Assembly: GCF_000026365.1 (NCBI RefSeq) | Contig: NC_012995.1 | Coordinates: forward strand, 1,242,501 to 1,306,500 | Length of the DNA: 64,000 nt | Source of the DNA: Zygosaccharomyces rouxii | Taxonomy: Eukaryota > Ascomycota > Saccharomycetes > Saccharomycetales > Saccharomycetaceae | Direction of reading: 5' to 3' | Shown: in pieces, positions 42,897 through 53,700 of the stretch | Layout: each line of letters starts with the position of its first letter | Position numbering within the stretch: the stretch's first letter is position 1 | Program-made: the position numbers and the translations under genes | The notes under the pieces: model-generated | Databases searched by the model: none | Seen by the model: the letters and a program-made list of their open reading frames with translations, nothing else | What the model was told of the DNA's origin: nothing

Positions 42897-43279
42897 ACAT
42901 TAAATTTCATCAGAGTAACATAAACATATAATCCAACGGCTATGAAAACTTACCAATTTCCTAGAAATCGATCGAATTGACTGCCCAGTAAATAAACGAT
43001 CTAGATAATTATGTGTTTATCGCTCATCTTTTACTTATTTTTAAGTCATCAAGTGCCAAGCCTTAATGTTACATGCCAAGACAAGCGGAAAATGTTTTCC
43101 TTGTAAGGAAATACATTCCGATGACCACAGTTGCTCGAAGTCCTTCACTGTAAGAATGACCTTATTGTGTTCATAGAACTTTTAATCACTTACGTGCCTT
43201 CTGTTAAAGGTAATCCTTTTCCGAGGAAAATGTCTTTTTTTCTGACGGGTGGACACCTCCAGCACGTAGTTAAGCTCTA

Positions 43280-43483
43280 ACAGGCCGTTGAGCTTTTACA
43301 CACTTACTGAAGCAGCAAAACTCCCGAGCATCTCATTGGCAATGATGAACCGCCGGTAAGCTTTAGCACACTTACTGGACCAGCAACAGTCCCGAGCATC
43401 TCAACGGCACTTATATCAAACCGTCAAGAAATAGCCCACTTATTGAAGCAGCAGTACCTCCCAGCATCTCATTGGCAATCATA
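43280..43483 (+). repeat. Three 68-bp tandem repeats before the PLP-enzyme gene
   Basis: The block containing CACACTTACTG, then a CAGCA element, then AGCATCTCA, occurs three times. The anchor motif starts at 43299, 43367 and 43435 (exact 68-bp period). Copies are imperfect, with the core better kept than the ends. The last copy ends about 100 bp before the ATG at 43578, so the array is in the promoter. Confidence 0.85.
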
Positions 43484-43577
43484 TATATATGTGTGTATGG
43501 GACGATGAACGATCAAATCGTCTCTGAAAAATATTCTTCATACTGACCACCACAACAAAGTAAACCGAACTATTATA

Positions 43578-44699
43578 ATGGTTGATCTAGCAACTCTACT
43601 ACTTCATGGTGACGACGAGCACAACAGGGTGACCGACGTGGCACCACCAATTAATGTGGCATCTACATTTCGCTACGACAACGATAACTTGGTTCCCTGG
43701 AGGGATATAACCAACCTCGACTGTCTGGATGAATATCCAGTGTACTCGAGAGAGGGCCATCCTAACGGTGTTAGATTGGAAGCTTTGTTCTCTCGTTTTC
43801 TCGGCGGACACGCAGTTTGCTACTCGTGTGGTCTTGGTGGATTTTTGAGTGCCATGGTTCATTTCAATCCAAAGAGAGTGTTTATGGATCAATGCTATCA
43901 TGGTGTCCAGGGCATTGTGGGTATTATGAAGCGTAACTACGGCGTAGAGAGATATGGCCTTGCCGACATCGAGAAGCATGCTCAAAAGGGTGATATCGTT
44001 CACGTGGAGACCCCAATCAATCCATTTGGTACTTCTCTAGATATAAGCGAATTAGCTCGTCGTGCTCATGCCAAGGGTGCTTTATTGATGGTGGATTCAA
44101 CTTTTGCACCACCTCCACTGCAAAATGCTTGGGATTTCGGTGCTGATATGATCATGCATTCTGCCACTAAATATTTCGGCGGTCATTCTGATTTGTTGAG
44201 TGGTGTTCTAGTCGTCAAGGATAAGGAAACAGCTAGTAAATTGAAAGAGGATAGAATTTGTTTGGGTTCCAACATTTCCAACTTGGACAGTTACCTGCTT
44301 TTAAGATCATTGAGGACTTACGATTTGAGAATCAAAAGACAATCTGAAAGTGCTACTAAGATTGTCCAGTACTTGAATGATCACAAGAACGATTTCCCTG
44401 CACTTGACAAGCTGTACCATTCCTCTTTGCAAAGCGACGATTTTGTCAAGAAACAGTTGAGCGGCGGCTACGGTCCTGTATTTTCTTTAACCTTGAAGAC
44501 GGAAGAGCAGTGCAAGAAATTCTGCAGCTCTCTGAAACTTTTCCAACATGCAACTTCCCTCGGTGGTGTAGAATCTCTAGTCGAGTGGAGAGCTATGTGT
44601 GATTCAGATATCGATCAGTGTCTTGTTAGAGTCTCTATAGGATGTGAATCTGCAGAGGACTTGACCAATGACTTGACCACTGTTCTATCTCAACTATAA
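43578..44699 (+). CDS. Cystathionine lyase/synthase-family PLP enzyme (YHR112C-like)
   Basis: Member of the Cys/Met-metabolism PLP family (cystathionine gamma-synthase, beta- and gamma-lyases), 373 residues. The PLP lysine is Lys198 in [12 protein letters not shown], the cofactor-binding Asp is in MVDSTFAPP, and [12 protein letters not shown] sits near residue 58. It resembles the uncharacterised S. cerevisiae YHR112C (378 residues) more than Cys3, Str2 or Str3 from memory of length and sequence, but the exact activity is open. It sits between NAR1 and ZWF1, where S. cerevisiae has no such gene, so it is an insertion or a lineage-specific retention. Confidence 0.7.
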   Translation: MVDLATLLLHGDDEHNRVTDVAPPINVASTFRYDNDNLVPWRDITNLDCLDEYPVYSREGHPNGVRLEALFSRFLGGHAVCYSCGLGGFLSAMVHFNPKRVFMDQCYHGVQGIVGIMKRNYGVERYGLADIEKHAQKGDIVHVETPINPFGTSLDISELARRAHAKGALLMVDSTFAPPPLQNAWDFGADMIMHSATKYFGGHSDLLSGVLVVKDKETASKLKEDRICLGSNISNLDSYLLLRSLRTYDLRIKRQSESATKIVQYLNDHKNDFPALDKLYHSSLQSDDFVKKQLSGGYGPVFSLTLKTEEQCKKFCSSLKLFQHATSLGGVESLVEWRAMCDSDIDQCLVRVSIGCESAEDLTNDLTTVLSQL

Positions 44700-45273
44700 G
44701 AGAATTTCGAAGTTTTTTCATTTTTTTTTGTTTGATAAGCTGGCGGCTAATATCACTATTTAATACTACGCCAAGTGTATAATACTATAATACGATAGCC
44801 GTATATTCTGTTGTTCGAGACCAATGTCCCTCTTTATGCTGCGTGTGAAGAAGGGGGGACAAGGGAGCGCATTGATTCGCCCAACAATAGCTTTTCGCCA
44901 CCCATGACAAAAAAAAAAAAAAATGAAGTCCGCTCTGCCTATTATCACTCAACCCCTCCTCCCACGATAGGCAAGCTGCGTGTGCCTGAGGATTACAAAA
45001 GGTGTCTTGGGGGAGACCAGTAATCTCGCTATAGGGCCGGTTTAGGGCATTGGCACGACGGGCATCGCGGACTCCCAACAGTCCCTCCCTCTCTGTCATG
45101 AACCGTTGCTCTCTCGTTCGCTTACAAATTATAGGGGGGTCTCTACGCGATCGGCAGGGTGGACTTTCTAGGGGTGCCGCACATATAAAAGCACAGTGCC
45201 AAATTTCAAATTTCCGAAGCCACACCGAGGTATCTTCAAGTAGAACAAAGATCCCCCCCTCTGCTCCCCAAAC
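44700..45273. other. ZWF1 promoter region
   Basis: 574 bp. A CCCCT stress element is at 44953-44957 and further G-runs are near 45130-45140. A TATAAAA is at 45184-45190, 84 bp before the ZWF1 ATG. Stress control is inferred from motif presence only. Confidence 0.5.
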
Positions 45274-46815
45274 ATGTCTGTTAAGTACGCTAAGGACACA
45301 TCAATTGTCGTATTTGGCGCCTCTGGTGATCTTGCCAAGAAGAAGACTTTTCCAGCCCTTTTCGGCCTTTTCAGAGAGGGCCATTTAGACGCAACTACCA
45401 GAATCTATGGTTATGCCCGTTCTAAATTGACCAAAGAAGAGCTAAAAGAAAGAATCCTGCCAAACCTAAAGAGACCATCTGGTGCTGAAGGTGACGCTAA
45501 GGTCCACAAATTCTTTACCATGTTGCATTACGTTCACGGTCCTTACGACACCCCTGAAGGTTACGTTAAGCTAAAAGAAGTTATTGAGCAACACGAGGAG
45601 GAAGTCGGCGTTAAGGAACCTCACCGTTTGTTCTACTTCGCTTTGCCACCAGGCGTTTTCTTGTCTGTGGCAACGGAGATTAAGAAAAACCTTTACGTCC
45701 CTAACGGTGGTACGAGACTAATCGTGGAGAAGCCATTCGGACATGACTTGAAGAGTTCTAGAGAATTACAAGAGAACTTGGCACCTTTGTTCTCCGAAGA
45801 CGAAATATATAGAATCGACCACTATTTGGGGAAGGAGCTTGTAAAAAACCTATTGGTGCTTAGATTTGGCAACACTGTCCTCAACGCTGCATGGAACAAG
45901 GAGAATCTCCAAAGCATTGTCATCTCTTTCAAGGAGCCATTCGGTACCGAGGGCCGTGGTGGTTACTTCGACTCTATCGGTATAATCAGGGATATTATGC
46001 AAAACCACCTTCTGCAGGTGCTCACTCTAGTTACCATGGAGCGTCCGGTGTCGTTTGACGCGGAGTCGGTCCGTGACGAAAAAGTTAAGGTACTAAAGGC
46101 ATTTGCCCCAATCGATCACAAGGACTTGTTGGTCGGTCAATATGCCAAGTCTGCCGACGGTTCCAAACCAGGTTACAAGGATGATGAGACTGTCGACCCT
46201 AAGTCCAAGCAATTGACTTTTGCAGCCCTACCTTTCAGAATCAACAACGAACGTTGGGATGGTGTTCCAATCATCATGAGAGCTGGTAAGGCCCTAAACG
46301 AAGGTAAGGTCGAGATCAGATTGCAATACAAAGACGTCGCTTCTGGCGTGTTCCAGGACATTCCCCAAAACGAGTTGGTCATCAGAATCCAACCAGACCC
46401 AGCTGTCTACATGAAGTTCAATGCCAAGACCCCAGGTCTATCCAACGTCGCTCAAGTGACAGACTTGGACTTGACCTACTCTAGTAGATACAAGGACTTC
46501 TGGATCCCTGAAGCTTACGAAGTGTTGATTAAAGATGCTCTAGAAGGTGACCACTCCAACTTTGTCAGAGACGATGAGTTGGACGTCAGTTGGAAGTTGT
46601 TCACTCCATTGCTAGAATATTTGGAAGGTCCTGAGGCACCACCTCCAGCCGAATATCCTTATGGTTCTAGGGGCCCACCTGGCTTGAGAGAATACATGGA
46701 AAAGCATGGTTACACCATTGCAGAGCAACACAACCATCCTTACACTTGGCCAGTTACTTCTCCAGGATCTAAGGAACGCGTTAGAAGGGCAAGCTACGCT
46801 GGCAAACGCTGGTAA
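45274..46815 (+). CDS. ZWF1: Glucose-6-phosphate dehydrogenase
   Basis: First enzyme of the oxidative pentose phosphate pathway; makes cytosolic NADPH. 513 residues (S. cerevisiae 505). NADP-binding GASGDLAKK is at 15-23, the substrate-binding/catalytic RIDHYLGKE at about 180-188, and the C-terminal G6PD domain includes RAGKALNEGKVEIRLQ. Codon use is biased as in highly expressed genes. Order matches YNL241C. Confidence 0.98.
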   Translation: MSVKYAKDTSIVVFGASGDLAKKKTFPALFGLFREGHLDATTRIYGYARSKLTKEELKERILPNLKRPSGAEGDAKVHKFFTMLHYVHGPYDTPEGYVKLKEVIEQHEEEVGVKEPHRLFYFALPPGVFLSVATEIKKNLYVPNGGTRLIVEKPFGHDLKSSRELQENLAPLFSEDEIYRIDHYLGKELVKNLLVLRFGNTVLNAAWNKENLQSIVISFKEPFGTEGRGGYFDSIGIIRDIMQNHLLQVLTLVTMERPVSFDAESVRDEKVKVLKAFAPIDHKDLLVGQYAKSADGSKPGYKDDETVDPKSKQLTFAALPFRINNERWDGVPIIMRAGKALNEGKVEIRLQYKDVASGVFQDIPQNELVIRIQPDPAVYMKFNAKTPGLSNVAQVTDLDLTYSSRYKDFWIPEAYEVLIKDALEGDHSNFVRDDELDVSWKLFTPLLEYLEGPEAPPPAEYPYGSRGPPGLREYMEKHGYTIAEQHNHPYTWPVTSPGSKERVRRASYAGKRW

Positions 46816-46990
46816 GTTGTGTATTAGTTTTATGATCATATCCCGCGCATGAGAGTTTTATAAAGTATATAAGTAAATCAAACGTGCAAGTAGGACAATT
46901 AGTTAATGTTCCTTGTTCAAATAATGCAAGTGTTTTCATTTTATTATACATATTAATTAATAATATTACAAGCATATGCAGATACATATA

Positions 46991-47058
46991 GTCTAGTCTA
47001 GTCTAGTCTAGTCTAGTCTAGTCTAGTTGATTTTATTTTATTTTATTTGATTTGATTC
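46991..47058 (+). repeat. Pentanucleotide repeats between ZWF1 and LRG1
   Basis: Seven GTCTA units (46991-47025) are followed by a TTTTA-type run to about 47058. They sit in the 3' region between convergent ZWF1 and LRG1, next to the LRG1 stop. Confidence 0.85.
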
Positions 47059-47069
47059 GAAAGCAAAAA

Positions 47070-50000
47070 TTAGTTATTAGTATCACCTTGCGTTACCACA
47101 GATGTAGAATGCTTCATCTTAACCGTTCTATCCACTTCAAACTCTGAGAAGTCTACGCTCTTGGACTTTACTTTCTCATGAATGTACTTTTGAATCGATT
47201 CGAATTCGTCCAATTTCTTGTCCTGCACATCCCTCATCAACGACATTAAAAATTTGGGGACTATACCCATATCTTCATTGCGCGTAATGAGGAAATCCAC
47301 CACTTCAATGGCCAAAAAGTAATGCCCACCTTCATTTTGAGCAAACGTATCGTAAACAGGATCAGGTACTTCAGGAGATGGTCCTTGAGGTACACCGTCA
47401 TCAGGTAGCCCAAGAATATTTGGCGTTATCACTGTGGAAAGATTGTGAATATCCATCTTGGATCCCACTTCATTTTCCATGTGAGAGAATGAGCCAGTCC
47501 AACATAAAAATGAAAGTAGGACTTCAAGCACGTTTCTGTTGTTTTCAGGAAGAACACTGTAAATTAAATAGATAATTCTTTGTCTTTCATGCTCTTCTTC
47601 CAGTTTGGCCGCATTAACCCATAGTTTGTATAACGAAGTGGTTAACAATGGATCCGGTAGTTCCCTGATAAATTTTTTCAACAGTGCGGACAATTGAATC
47701 GCATTTTCTTTAGATAGGTCGGGTGTCTCACCGGGATTATTATCGATGAATAATGCCAATTCTTTCAACCGCCTAATGTTACCGTTTTTCCTGAAAATAC
47801 CTTCCACAGACATATCCATTTGCCTAAGCGATGAGATAAGTTCGTCCACAATAATCGGTATTCTAATCTTAGAGGGTCCTACACCGAGATCTGACTCAAC
47901 TCCGAATTTTTCGGACAAAATATCCAACGGTGTGCCAAACACCTTCAAAGGTTGATCCTGTCTTCTTTGTTCTTTATTCATCTTGTTTTTCATTCTCCAC
48001 CAAAAGCTATTTGAGGGACTCGATTTTTCATCTTTCAAAATGAAAGGTCCCAAATGAGATGGATCAAATTCTTCAGTAACTATTCTTTTGTCCAACACCA
48101 AGAGAGATAAACTTATTACTCTTAGTAAATTCAATTCGACGGTGCTCAATTCAGAATAATAGACACCGCTTTTCTTTGCAAGGACACCCACGTCATCATC
48201 ATCGCTTTCTTTCAATTTTTTGAAATATGTAAATGCGTTTGGTCTCAACTCTCTTGCCTGTTCCGCGGCCACAATTCTGGAAATATCATCTAAAGTTAAA
48301 GTCTTAGTGTTGCTAAAAACATTCCCTGAACTACTATCAAGGGAACTAGCTGGTTCTGTTTTAATTACCAATCCTTTGTTTTTATCTGAAGGCTTCAAAT
48401 TAACATCAGATTCTGTGGTCTCTAGGATGACAGATTTTCTAGCTTCTGACTTATCACGTTCCAATTGGACATATTCTCGTCTTGACTTCAACCTCTTAAT
48501 ATCGTTAAGGGTTCTGATATATATTTGTTGCATCAACATCGATTGGTTGGCATCATTGCCATCCTTCTTTACAGCTTTTGTCTTTAATTGAACTTCAAGA
48601 ACTGCCTTGGATCGAACCAAAGCGATCTTCAGAAGGAATATTAGTTGCGCTAATTTGGTCACATAGTTGAAACCAGGTAACGACATAGGATCTTCTACCG
48701 AACAATGTGAACACAAAATACGATTTGAGTCCTTATTATAAGTGGCATCACCCTTATCTTGTGGTTGAATCCTCTGTTGACAAGAGGAGCAATAAAAGCA
48801 ATGCAGATGCCATCTTTTTTCATGGTACTGGATACAATCCTCTTGAATATATTTCCCACAAGATGCACAATTATCGGTAGCATTAATGGAAACATCAATA
48901 AATGAAAATGGATCACCCTCAAAAAGTTCGTTTTTTTCTACTTCACGTAAAAACCTTACCAATGAATTTGGAGAACGCATTTGTCGATTCCCTTCAAGGG
49001 CATTGTAAAGACCGTAACGTGTCAAAAGCTTCAAAAAATGGGTTAATCCAGTAATCACTGACATGAAAGATGAGACGGTAACTTTAGTATCACGAGGTTC
49101 TGAACCCATTTTTCTTAATAGTTGTAAATAAATCATGATTTTGGTGGAAAGATTACGAGGGAATTTGCTGTATTTTAAATTCATATTTTCATTACTGTTG
49201 TTAGTCTCAGGAGCTGTTAGCGAAAGTTTATGACGACCCAAGACCGGGGAAATTTCAATATTCGAATTCTCAACGGATCCTAGTGCTTTAAAGAGACATT
49301 CCACTTTTAAGACAAACAATGCAGTGGAAGCGATACCTTGTAATTGATTAGAATTTGCCAAATATTGGAACATATCTGATATACATGCAGCAGTTTCTTC
49401 TTCATATTTGTAGAGCACAGACCAAGTTTTCGATAAAATAGAATTAAAAGCCTGCATCTGCTTTTCCAAATCAGTCGGCAGTGGATTCAAATCTGAATCT
49501 TTTGGATTATCCTTTTCAAATTTAACGGTCGGAAAAGATGGTAATCCTAACGTTTCTGCTGATAGATTGACATGCCAATATTTATGAATACCATAACATT
49601 CTGGATGCCAAGTATAAATTTCCTCGCCTTTGGGAAATTCGATATATTGATCGGAAATTGGATAATGACATCCACTGCAGCGTTTAGAGAAATATTTGAG
49701 AAAATGATATTTGCAATACAATTGATCTTGAAACATAAAGCATTTTTTAACACCGCAGGGTGTCCCACAAATTGTGCATGAAAAATGTTCCTCATCGTAT
49801 CTCTCACCAAATGCCGTATAATACAACCCACGGAGTGGTTTATCGCAAACATGACATAATAAATTATGCCTTCTGAAGTAATCGTATTGGCACAATAATA
49901 CGGTTTCCTTAGTCTTTGCCACTTCATAAGGGAAATATTTAGGTTTTAAAAACTTCCCACAATCTGCGCACGTAAAACAGTCTTCATGATAATATTTACC

Positions 50001-50228
50001 GAGAGCTTTCAAAGTAGTTTTTCCTTGTCGACTTCCTTGAGTAATGGGATCAGTACACCTAGAACATACTTTCTTCGAACTTCTAGATCCATGATGCGGC
50101 TGTTTATTGAGACCTATTCTTGGATTATTTTGATTAATTGGGCGATGATTACGAGGATGGTGCGGATTTTGACGTTGAGGGGGATGTTGCTTGACTTGTT
50201 TCGGCTGGGCATCGGGCATGGCCTGCAT
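47070..50228 (-). CDS. LRG1: LIM-domain Rho1 GTPase-activating protein
   Basis: Rho1 GAP that damps cell-wall integrity signalling and glucan synthase. 1052 residues (S. cerevisiae 1017). An N-terminal Gln/Pro/His-rich stretch is followed by LIM domains at about 55-113 (CSRCTDPI..HEDCFTCADC) and 126-180 (CHVCDKPL), a third cysteine cluster near 190-225 (CSGCHYPI), and another LIM at about 452-510 (CASCGKYIQEDC). The C-terminal RhoGAP domain, about 780-985, has the Arg finger in VEGIFRKNGN. Corresponds to YDL240W, next to ADY3 on S. cerevisiae chromosome IV. Confidence 0.93.
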   Translation of the reverse strand: MQAMPDAQPKQVKQHPPQRQNPHHPRNHRPINQNNPRIGLNKQPHHGSRSSKKVCSRCTDPITQGSRQGKTTLKALGKYYHEDCFTCADCGKFLKPKYFPYEVAKTKETVLLCQYDYFRRHNLLCHVCDKPLRGLYYTAFGERYDEEHFSCTICGTPCGVKKCFMFQDQLYCKYHFLKYFSKRCSGCHYPISDQYIEFPKGEEIYTWHPECYGIHKYWHVNLSAETLGLPSFPTVKFEKDNPKDSDLNPLPTDLEKQMQAFNSILSKTWSVLYKYEEETAACISDMFQYLANSNQLQGIASTALFVLKVECLFKALGSVENSNIEISPVLGRHKLSLTAPETNNSNENMNLKYSKFPRNLSTKIMIYLQLLRKMGSEPRDTKVTVSSFMSVITGLTHFLKLLTRYGLYNALEGNRQMRSPNSLVRFLREVEKNELFEGDPFSFIDVSINATDNCASCGKYIQEDCIQYHEKRWHLHCFYCSSCQQRIQPQDKGDATYNKDSNRILCSHCSVEDPMSLPGFNYVTKLAQLIFLLKIALVRSKAVLEVQLKTKAVKKDGNDANQSMLMQQIYIRTLNDIKRLKSRREYVQLERDKSEARKSVILETTESDVNLKPSDKNKGLVIKTEPASSLDSSSGNVFSNTKTLTLDDISRIVAAEQARELRPNAFTYFKKLKESDDDDVGVLAKKSGVYYSELSTVELNLLRVISLSLLVLDKRIVTEEFDPSHLGPFILKDEKSSPSNSFWWRMKNKMNKEQRRQDQPLKVFGTPLDILSEKFGVESDLGVGPSKIRIPIIVDELISSLRQMDMSVEGIFRKNGNIRRLKELALFIDNNPGETPDLSKENAIQLSALLKKFIRELPDPLLTTSLYKLWVNAAKLEEEHERQRIIYLIYSVLPENNRNVLEVLLSFLCWTGSFSHMENEVGSKMDIHNLSTVITPNILGLPDDGVPQGPSPEVPDPVYDTFAQNEGGHYFLAIEVVDFLITRNEDMGIVPKFLMSLMRDVQDKKLDEFESIQKYIHEKVKSKSVDFSEFEVDRTVKMKHSTSVVTQGDTNN

Positions 50229-50783
50229 TTTATATTGAACAATACTGATTTATGGGGTCTCTCAGAAAAACAGTAAAATAATAAGATGATAAAAAAAGGT
50301 GTGAAAAAAGTTGGAAATCAATTCAATATGATTTAATCTTCTTGAGTTGATGAAATCTTAAGACTCTCCTTTGGGGTCTGAAATGGAATAGTCCCCAACG
50401 ATTCGCGTTCTACACTGCAGCTAATATGTGACAATCACTTGTAAACTATTGAACGAGATTTCTTTCCAAGTCAAAACTTGCACTACTCTTCAATTCCTCC
50501 TCTTCAGAATCCCATCTAATCTTCCGCAAATGGGTTCTATGCAACGTTTATCTTGTAAGTTGTATTGAATATCTATTCAATGTCGAAGAGAATGTCATAA
50601 TCGATGCATTTGTTTACACATTCCCCTCGTCAGAAGTGATCTAAAGATCCGTCACTTTTTTTTTTTTTTTCTTCTTCCTGACGTAGAGACACGTAAGAAA
50701 TGCCAAGTACAAACTTGAGACAAATAGCCGCAACTATATAATAGATATCATTCATTCATACATTCGTTCATTCATTCATTCAC
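50229..50783. other. LRG1 upstream / ATG2 downstream region
   Basis: 555 bp. Contains a poly(T) tract at about 50656-50670 and an ATTC tetranucleotide repeat that enters the ATG2 stop codon. No gene seen. Confidence 0.5.
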
Positions 50784-50791
50784 TCATTCAT
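50751..50791. repeat. ATTC tetranucleotide repeat at the ATG2 stop
   Basis: An imperfect run of ATTC/TTCA units overlaps the last codons and stop (50784-50786) of ATG2. Slippage here could change the C terminus. Confidence 0.75.
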
Positions 50792-53700
50792 CTGAGCTGT
50801 GTGATTTGTACTTGTCATTGAGGTTGTTAATTTGGTCCTTGTCGAATTGGTTCGAAATACCCTGCAAGGTTCTTACAACGGCCTCAGTAGCACCTATCAA
50901 TGGACGTATAATAGCCACTGGAGCCACTTTGGCAACAGTGACCGCAGCGGCTGCTGTTCCAGCTTGTGTGTCTTTAATTTCTCCTTTGGTCTTCCAAACA
51001 ACGTCGTAGACAAGGTGTATGTGCTTCTCTAGAGAAAGGTAAGCTTCCTCGAGACCCTTGTGCAGATCTAGTGGCTGATCAGCGTAAAGACTGACGATCT
51101 TAGGTTGTCCACCATCATTCTTGGATGGGTCTATTACTAATGCAGCGGGATTCTGTCCTCTAATCTTGGGGTTACTACCGCCGACTAACTGATCTTCCTG
51201 CAATAAAGTTTCCATGTCTACCACTTGATCGTCTGTACGGGGAATTCTACCATCAGCTCCAGAACCTCCAAATATTTCCTCTGTATTTTCCAATATAGTC
51301 TGCGTACCAGACGCTAGTTTCACGCCAATTTTGACGAAATCTCCCGTAGTAGTCTTCAGAAAGACGTTGCAACCATTCTTAAGACTCTTACCGAACCTAC
51401 GATCTTGCCTGTATTCTGAAAGTGGTACCGTAACCAGAGCTTTCACACCTGATCCTAATGCTGCAATCGACTTAACAGGCGCAAAACCTTCCAAAACACC
51501 TGGAAGTTGTTTAGATGCAATATCGGGAGCCCATACAGCTTTTAGATTTGTCATCAATTCGGGTCCCCCATTAACACCATAAAGTACGACACCTTTGAGG
51601 GTTAATTTGGCACCTTCTAAAATGAAAAAATTCATTAGTTCGCTAGTATGACCCGAACGTAACCCAGCATAATCCACTTTCTTGGGTTTATAATCCAACT
51701 TCAATCTCACAGAGTTGGTATTGAATTTTTGAAAGAAAATTGTATCTGGATACTCATCTATCAATTCAAACCTTCTATCCTTAAATTCTCCAAATTTAAC
51801 CAGGAAGTCGAGAGCATCCTGGTCCACATGTAACCTCAGGGGCGCAATCTCCAAATTTACAATTAATTCTGTGGCCATCAAAAAATCAATTGGACGTACA
51901 GTCGACAGTTGCGCACTGAAGATTGGTCTATCACGAGGCCACTGCTCATGCCGCGATAATGTCAAAAACTTATTCCATGTAGAGGTGGGTACATTGTCAA
52001 CAACTTCGAATTTCTGGACTGATACATCACATTTGTTCAACAAATCCGTCGACCAGTCCGATTCTTCCTTGGAAGGATTATCCACTCTGTAACCAATAAA
52101 GGATAATTTTAATTTTTCCAATAATACTAGGGCTTTATAAAACCGTGAAGGATGCAGATTGGCCTTCTTAGAAAAAGCAGAGGCCTTTTGCTCACCTTGA
52201 ACCTCTTCACTTACTCTTTTCCTTAAGTTGACATGATCGGCGGTATTTGCTGAGACGTAAATGGAATCAAATACAGCTGATTCTACACGACCTTCTCCCT
52301 GATGCCCATTCCCTACTGCTTTAATCTCACGATCTACTTGGTCAATCGTGAGAGATATGGACTTTCTGGTATATTTCCAATCATAACCATCAAATAATTT
52401 CAATGTAATCTTACCTACCTCCAAATCAAGTTGTATGTCAGCCTCGTTTTTGTCATCTTCAAGATCTAGTGACTCCTCTTCTCGGGCGCTGTCTAAGTAA
52501 CCCTCCTGCAAAGTAATAGTTTGATTGGTGAAATCTGATGAAGAATCATTTGCCGCTTCATCGATAGATTCAATTGGATCTGCATCATTCTCAACATCGT
52601 GCGCATGCTCTCCGTCAATAAAGCTATTTTCTATCACTATCAAATTGTCTCTACCTCCAACATCATGATCATTTTCGTGCTTGATATGAGAGGAATTGAA
52701 AAATTCTAGATCTACATCTTTGAAAACATCCACCAGATCCTCATTATTATAGTTGTATTTTTTCTCATCTGGAAAAGTAAGGGGGAGTTTCAAGTCAATG
52801 CATAGCTGCACCATGGTATGTGCAGAATCCGCACATAGCGATAACGCTAAACTATGCAGTTTAATTCCCAATGATATGACACCTTTGTACAATTGAACGT
52901 TTAATGATGTTGTTTCGAGTTTCCCAATCGCCGAGAACCCCTGGTGAGCATAATAGGAGACTAAAGATGGTCTTTCTTTATTTTCTTGCCGCTTAACAGT
53001 GGAAAAATCGTCGATCAACAACAAAGTGCCGCTGTTTAGCAAACCCTTGGATTGGAATACTGGTGCCTTCCCGCTCATGGTAAAACGGTCAATAACCACT
53101 ACTAACGCTGCGCTCAGCCTATAAGGAATTAAAAAAATCGAAGAATCCACCAACTTGAGTTCCCAAGAATGTGAAGAATGAGTAGAGTCTTTGTGATCCC
53201 CCATTCCTTCACTCCCAGCTCCTTTTGGATCTTTGAGAAAATCTAACCACTTCGCATAATAATAAAGTTCCACATTGCGCAAAGTAACTCTTAGTCTTCC
53301 ACTACTCTTACGCTGAAAATAAAATATAGGCTTATCGCTTTTCATTTGTGTTATGGGCTTCAAAATAACTTGAGACTCTTTGGCAAACAGCCTTTCCAAA
53401 GAAATTTGTTTCGAGAAAGCAACTAGATTTCCTTCCTCTGTAGCAGCCAGGGCAATATTGGAAAATCTTCCATCCAGTATACCAAAGTGCGGCTTTAAAA
53501 AATTCTTCACCTTAAAATTTATCGAATCTATGATCAATGCAAAAGATGCAGCAGCTGTATTCTTATAAATAATATTAGAAGAATGCAGTATCCGAACGCT
53601 CCTTTTCAAATAAGAATTTTTCCTTTCTTTGTTCTTCGTTTGATCCTGAATATGAAAAGAAGGAGCCAATTGTTTTAAATCTTCAATCAAATCTTTCAAC

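Larger units (their letters stand above)
42043..43577. other. 1.5-kb region with a possible relic and promoter repeats
   Basis: The longest gap in the window. Items seen: an AT repeat near 42382-42397; a perfect URS1 core (TAGCCGCCGA, 42433-42442); an ATG-less 81-codon minus-strand frame with one hydrophobic segment (42651-42896); and three 68-bp tandem repeats (43280-43483) next to the downstream gene. No tRNA was recognised. Confidence 0.6.

Noticed and set aside
44785..45225. 146-codon minus-strand frame in the ZWF1 promoter
   Set aside because: No ATG-supported homology; it overlaps promoter elements and poly(A) sequence.
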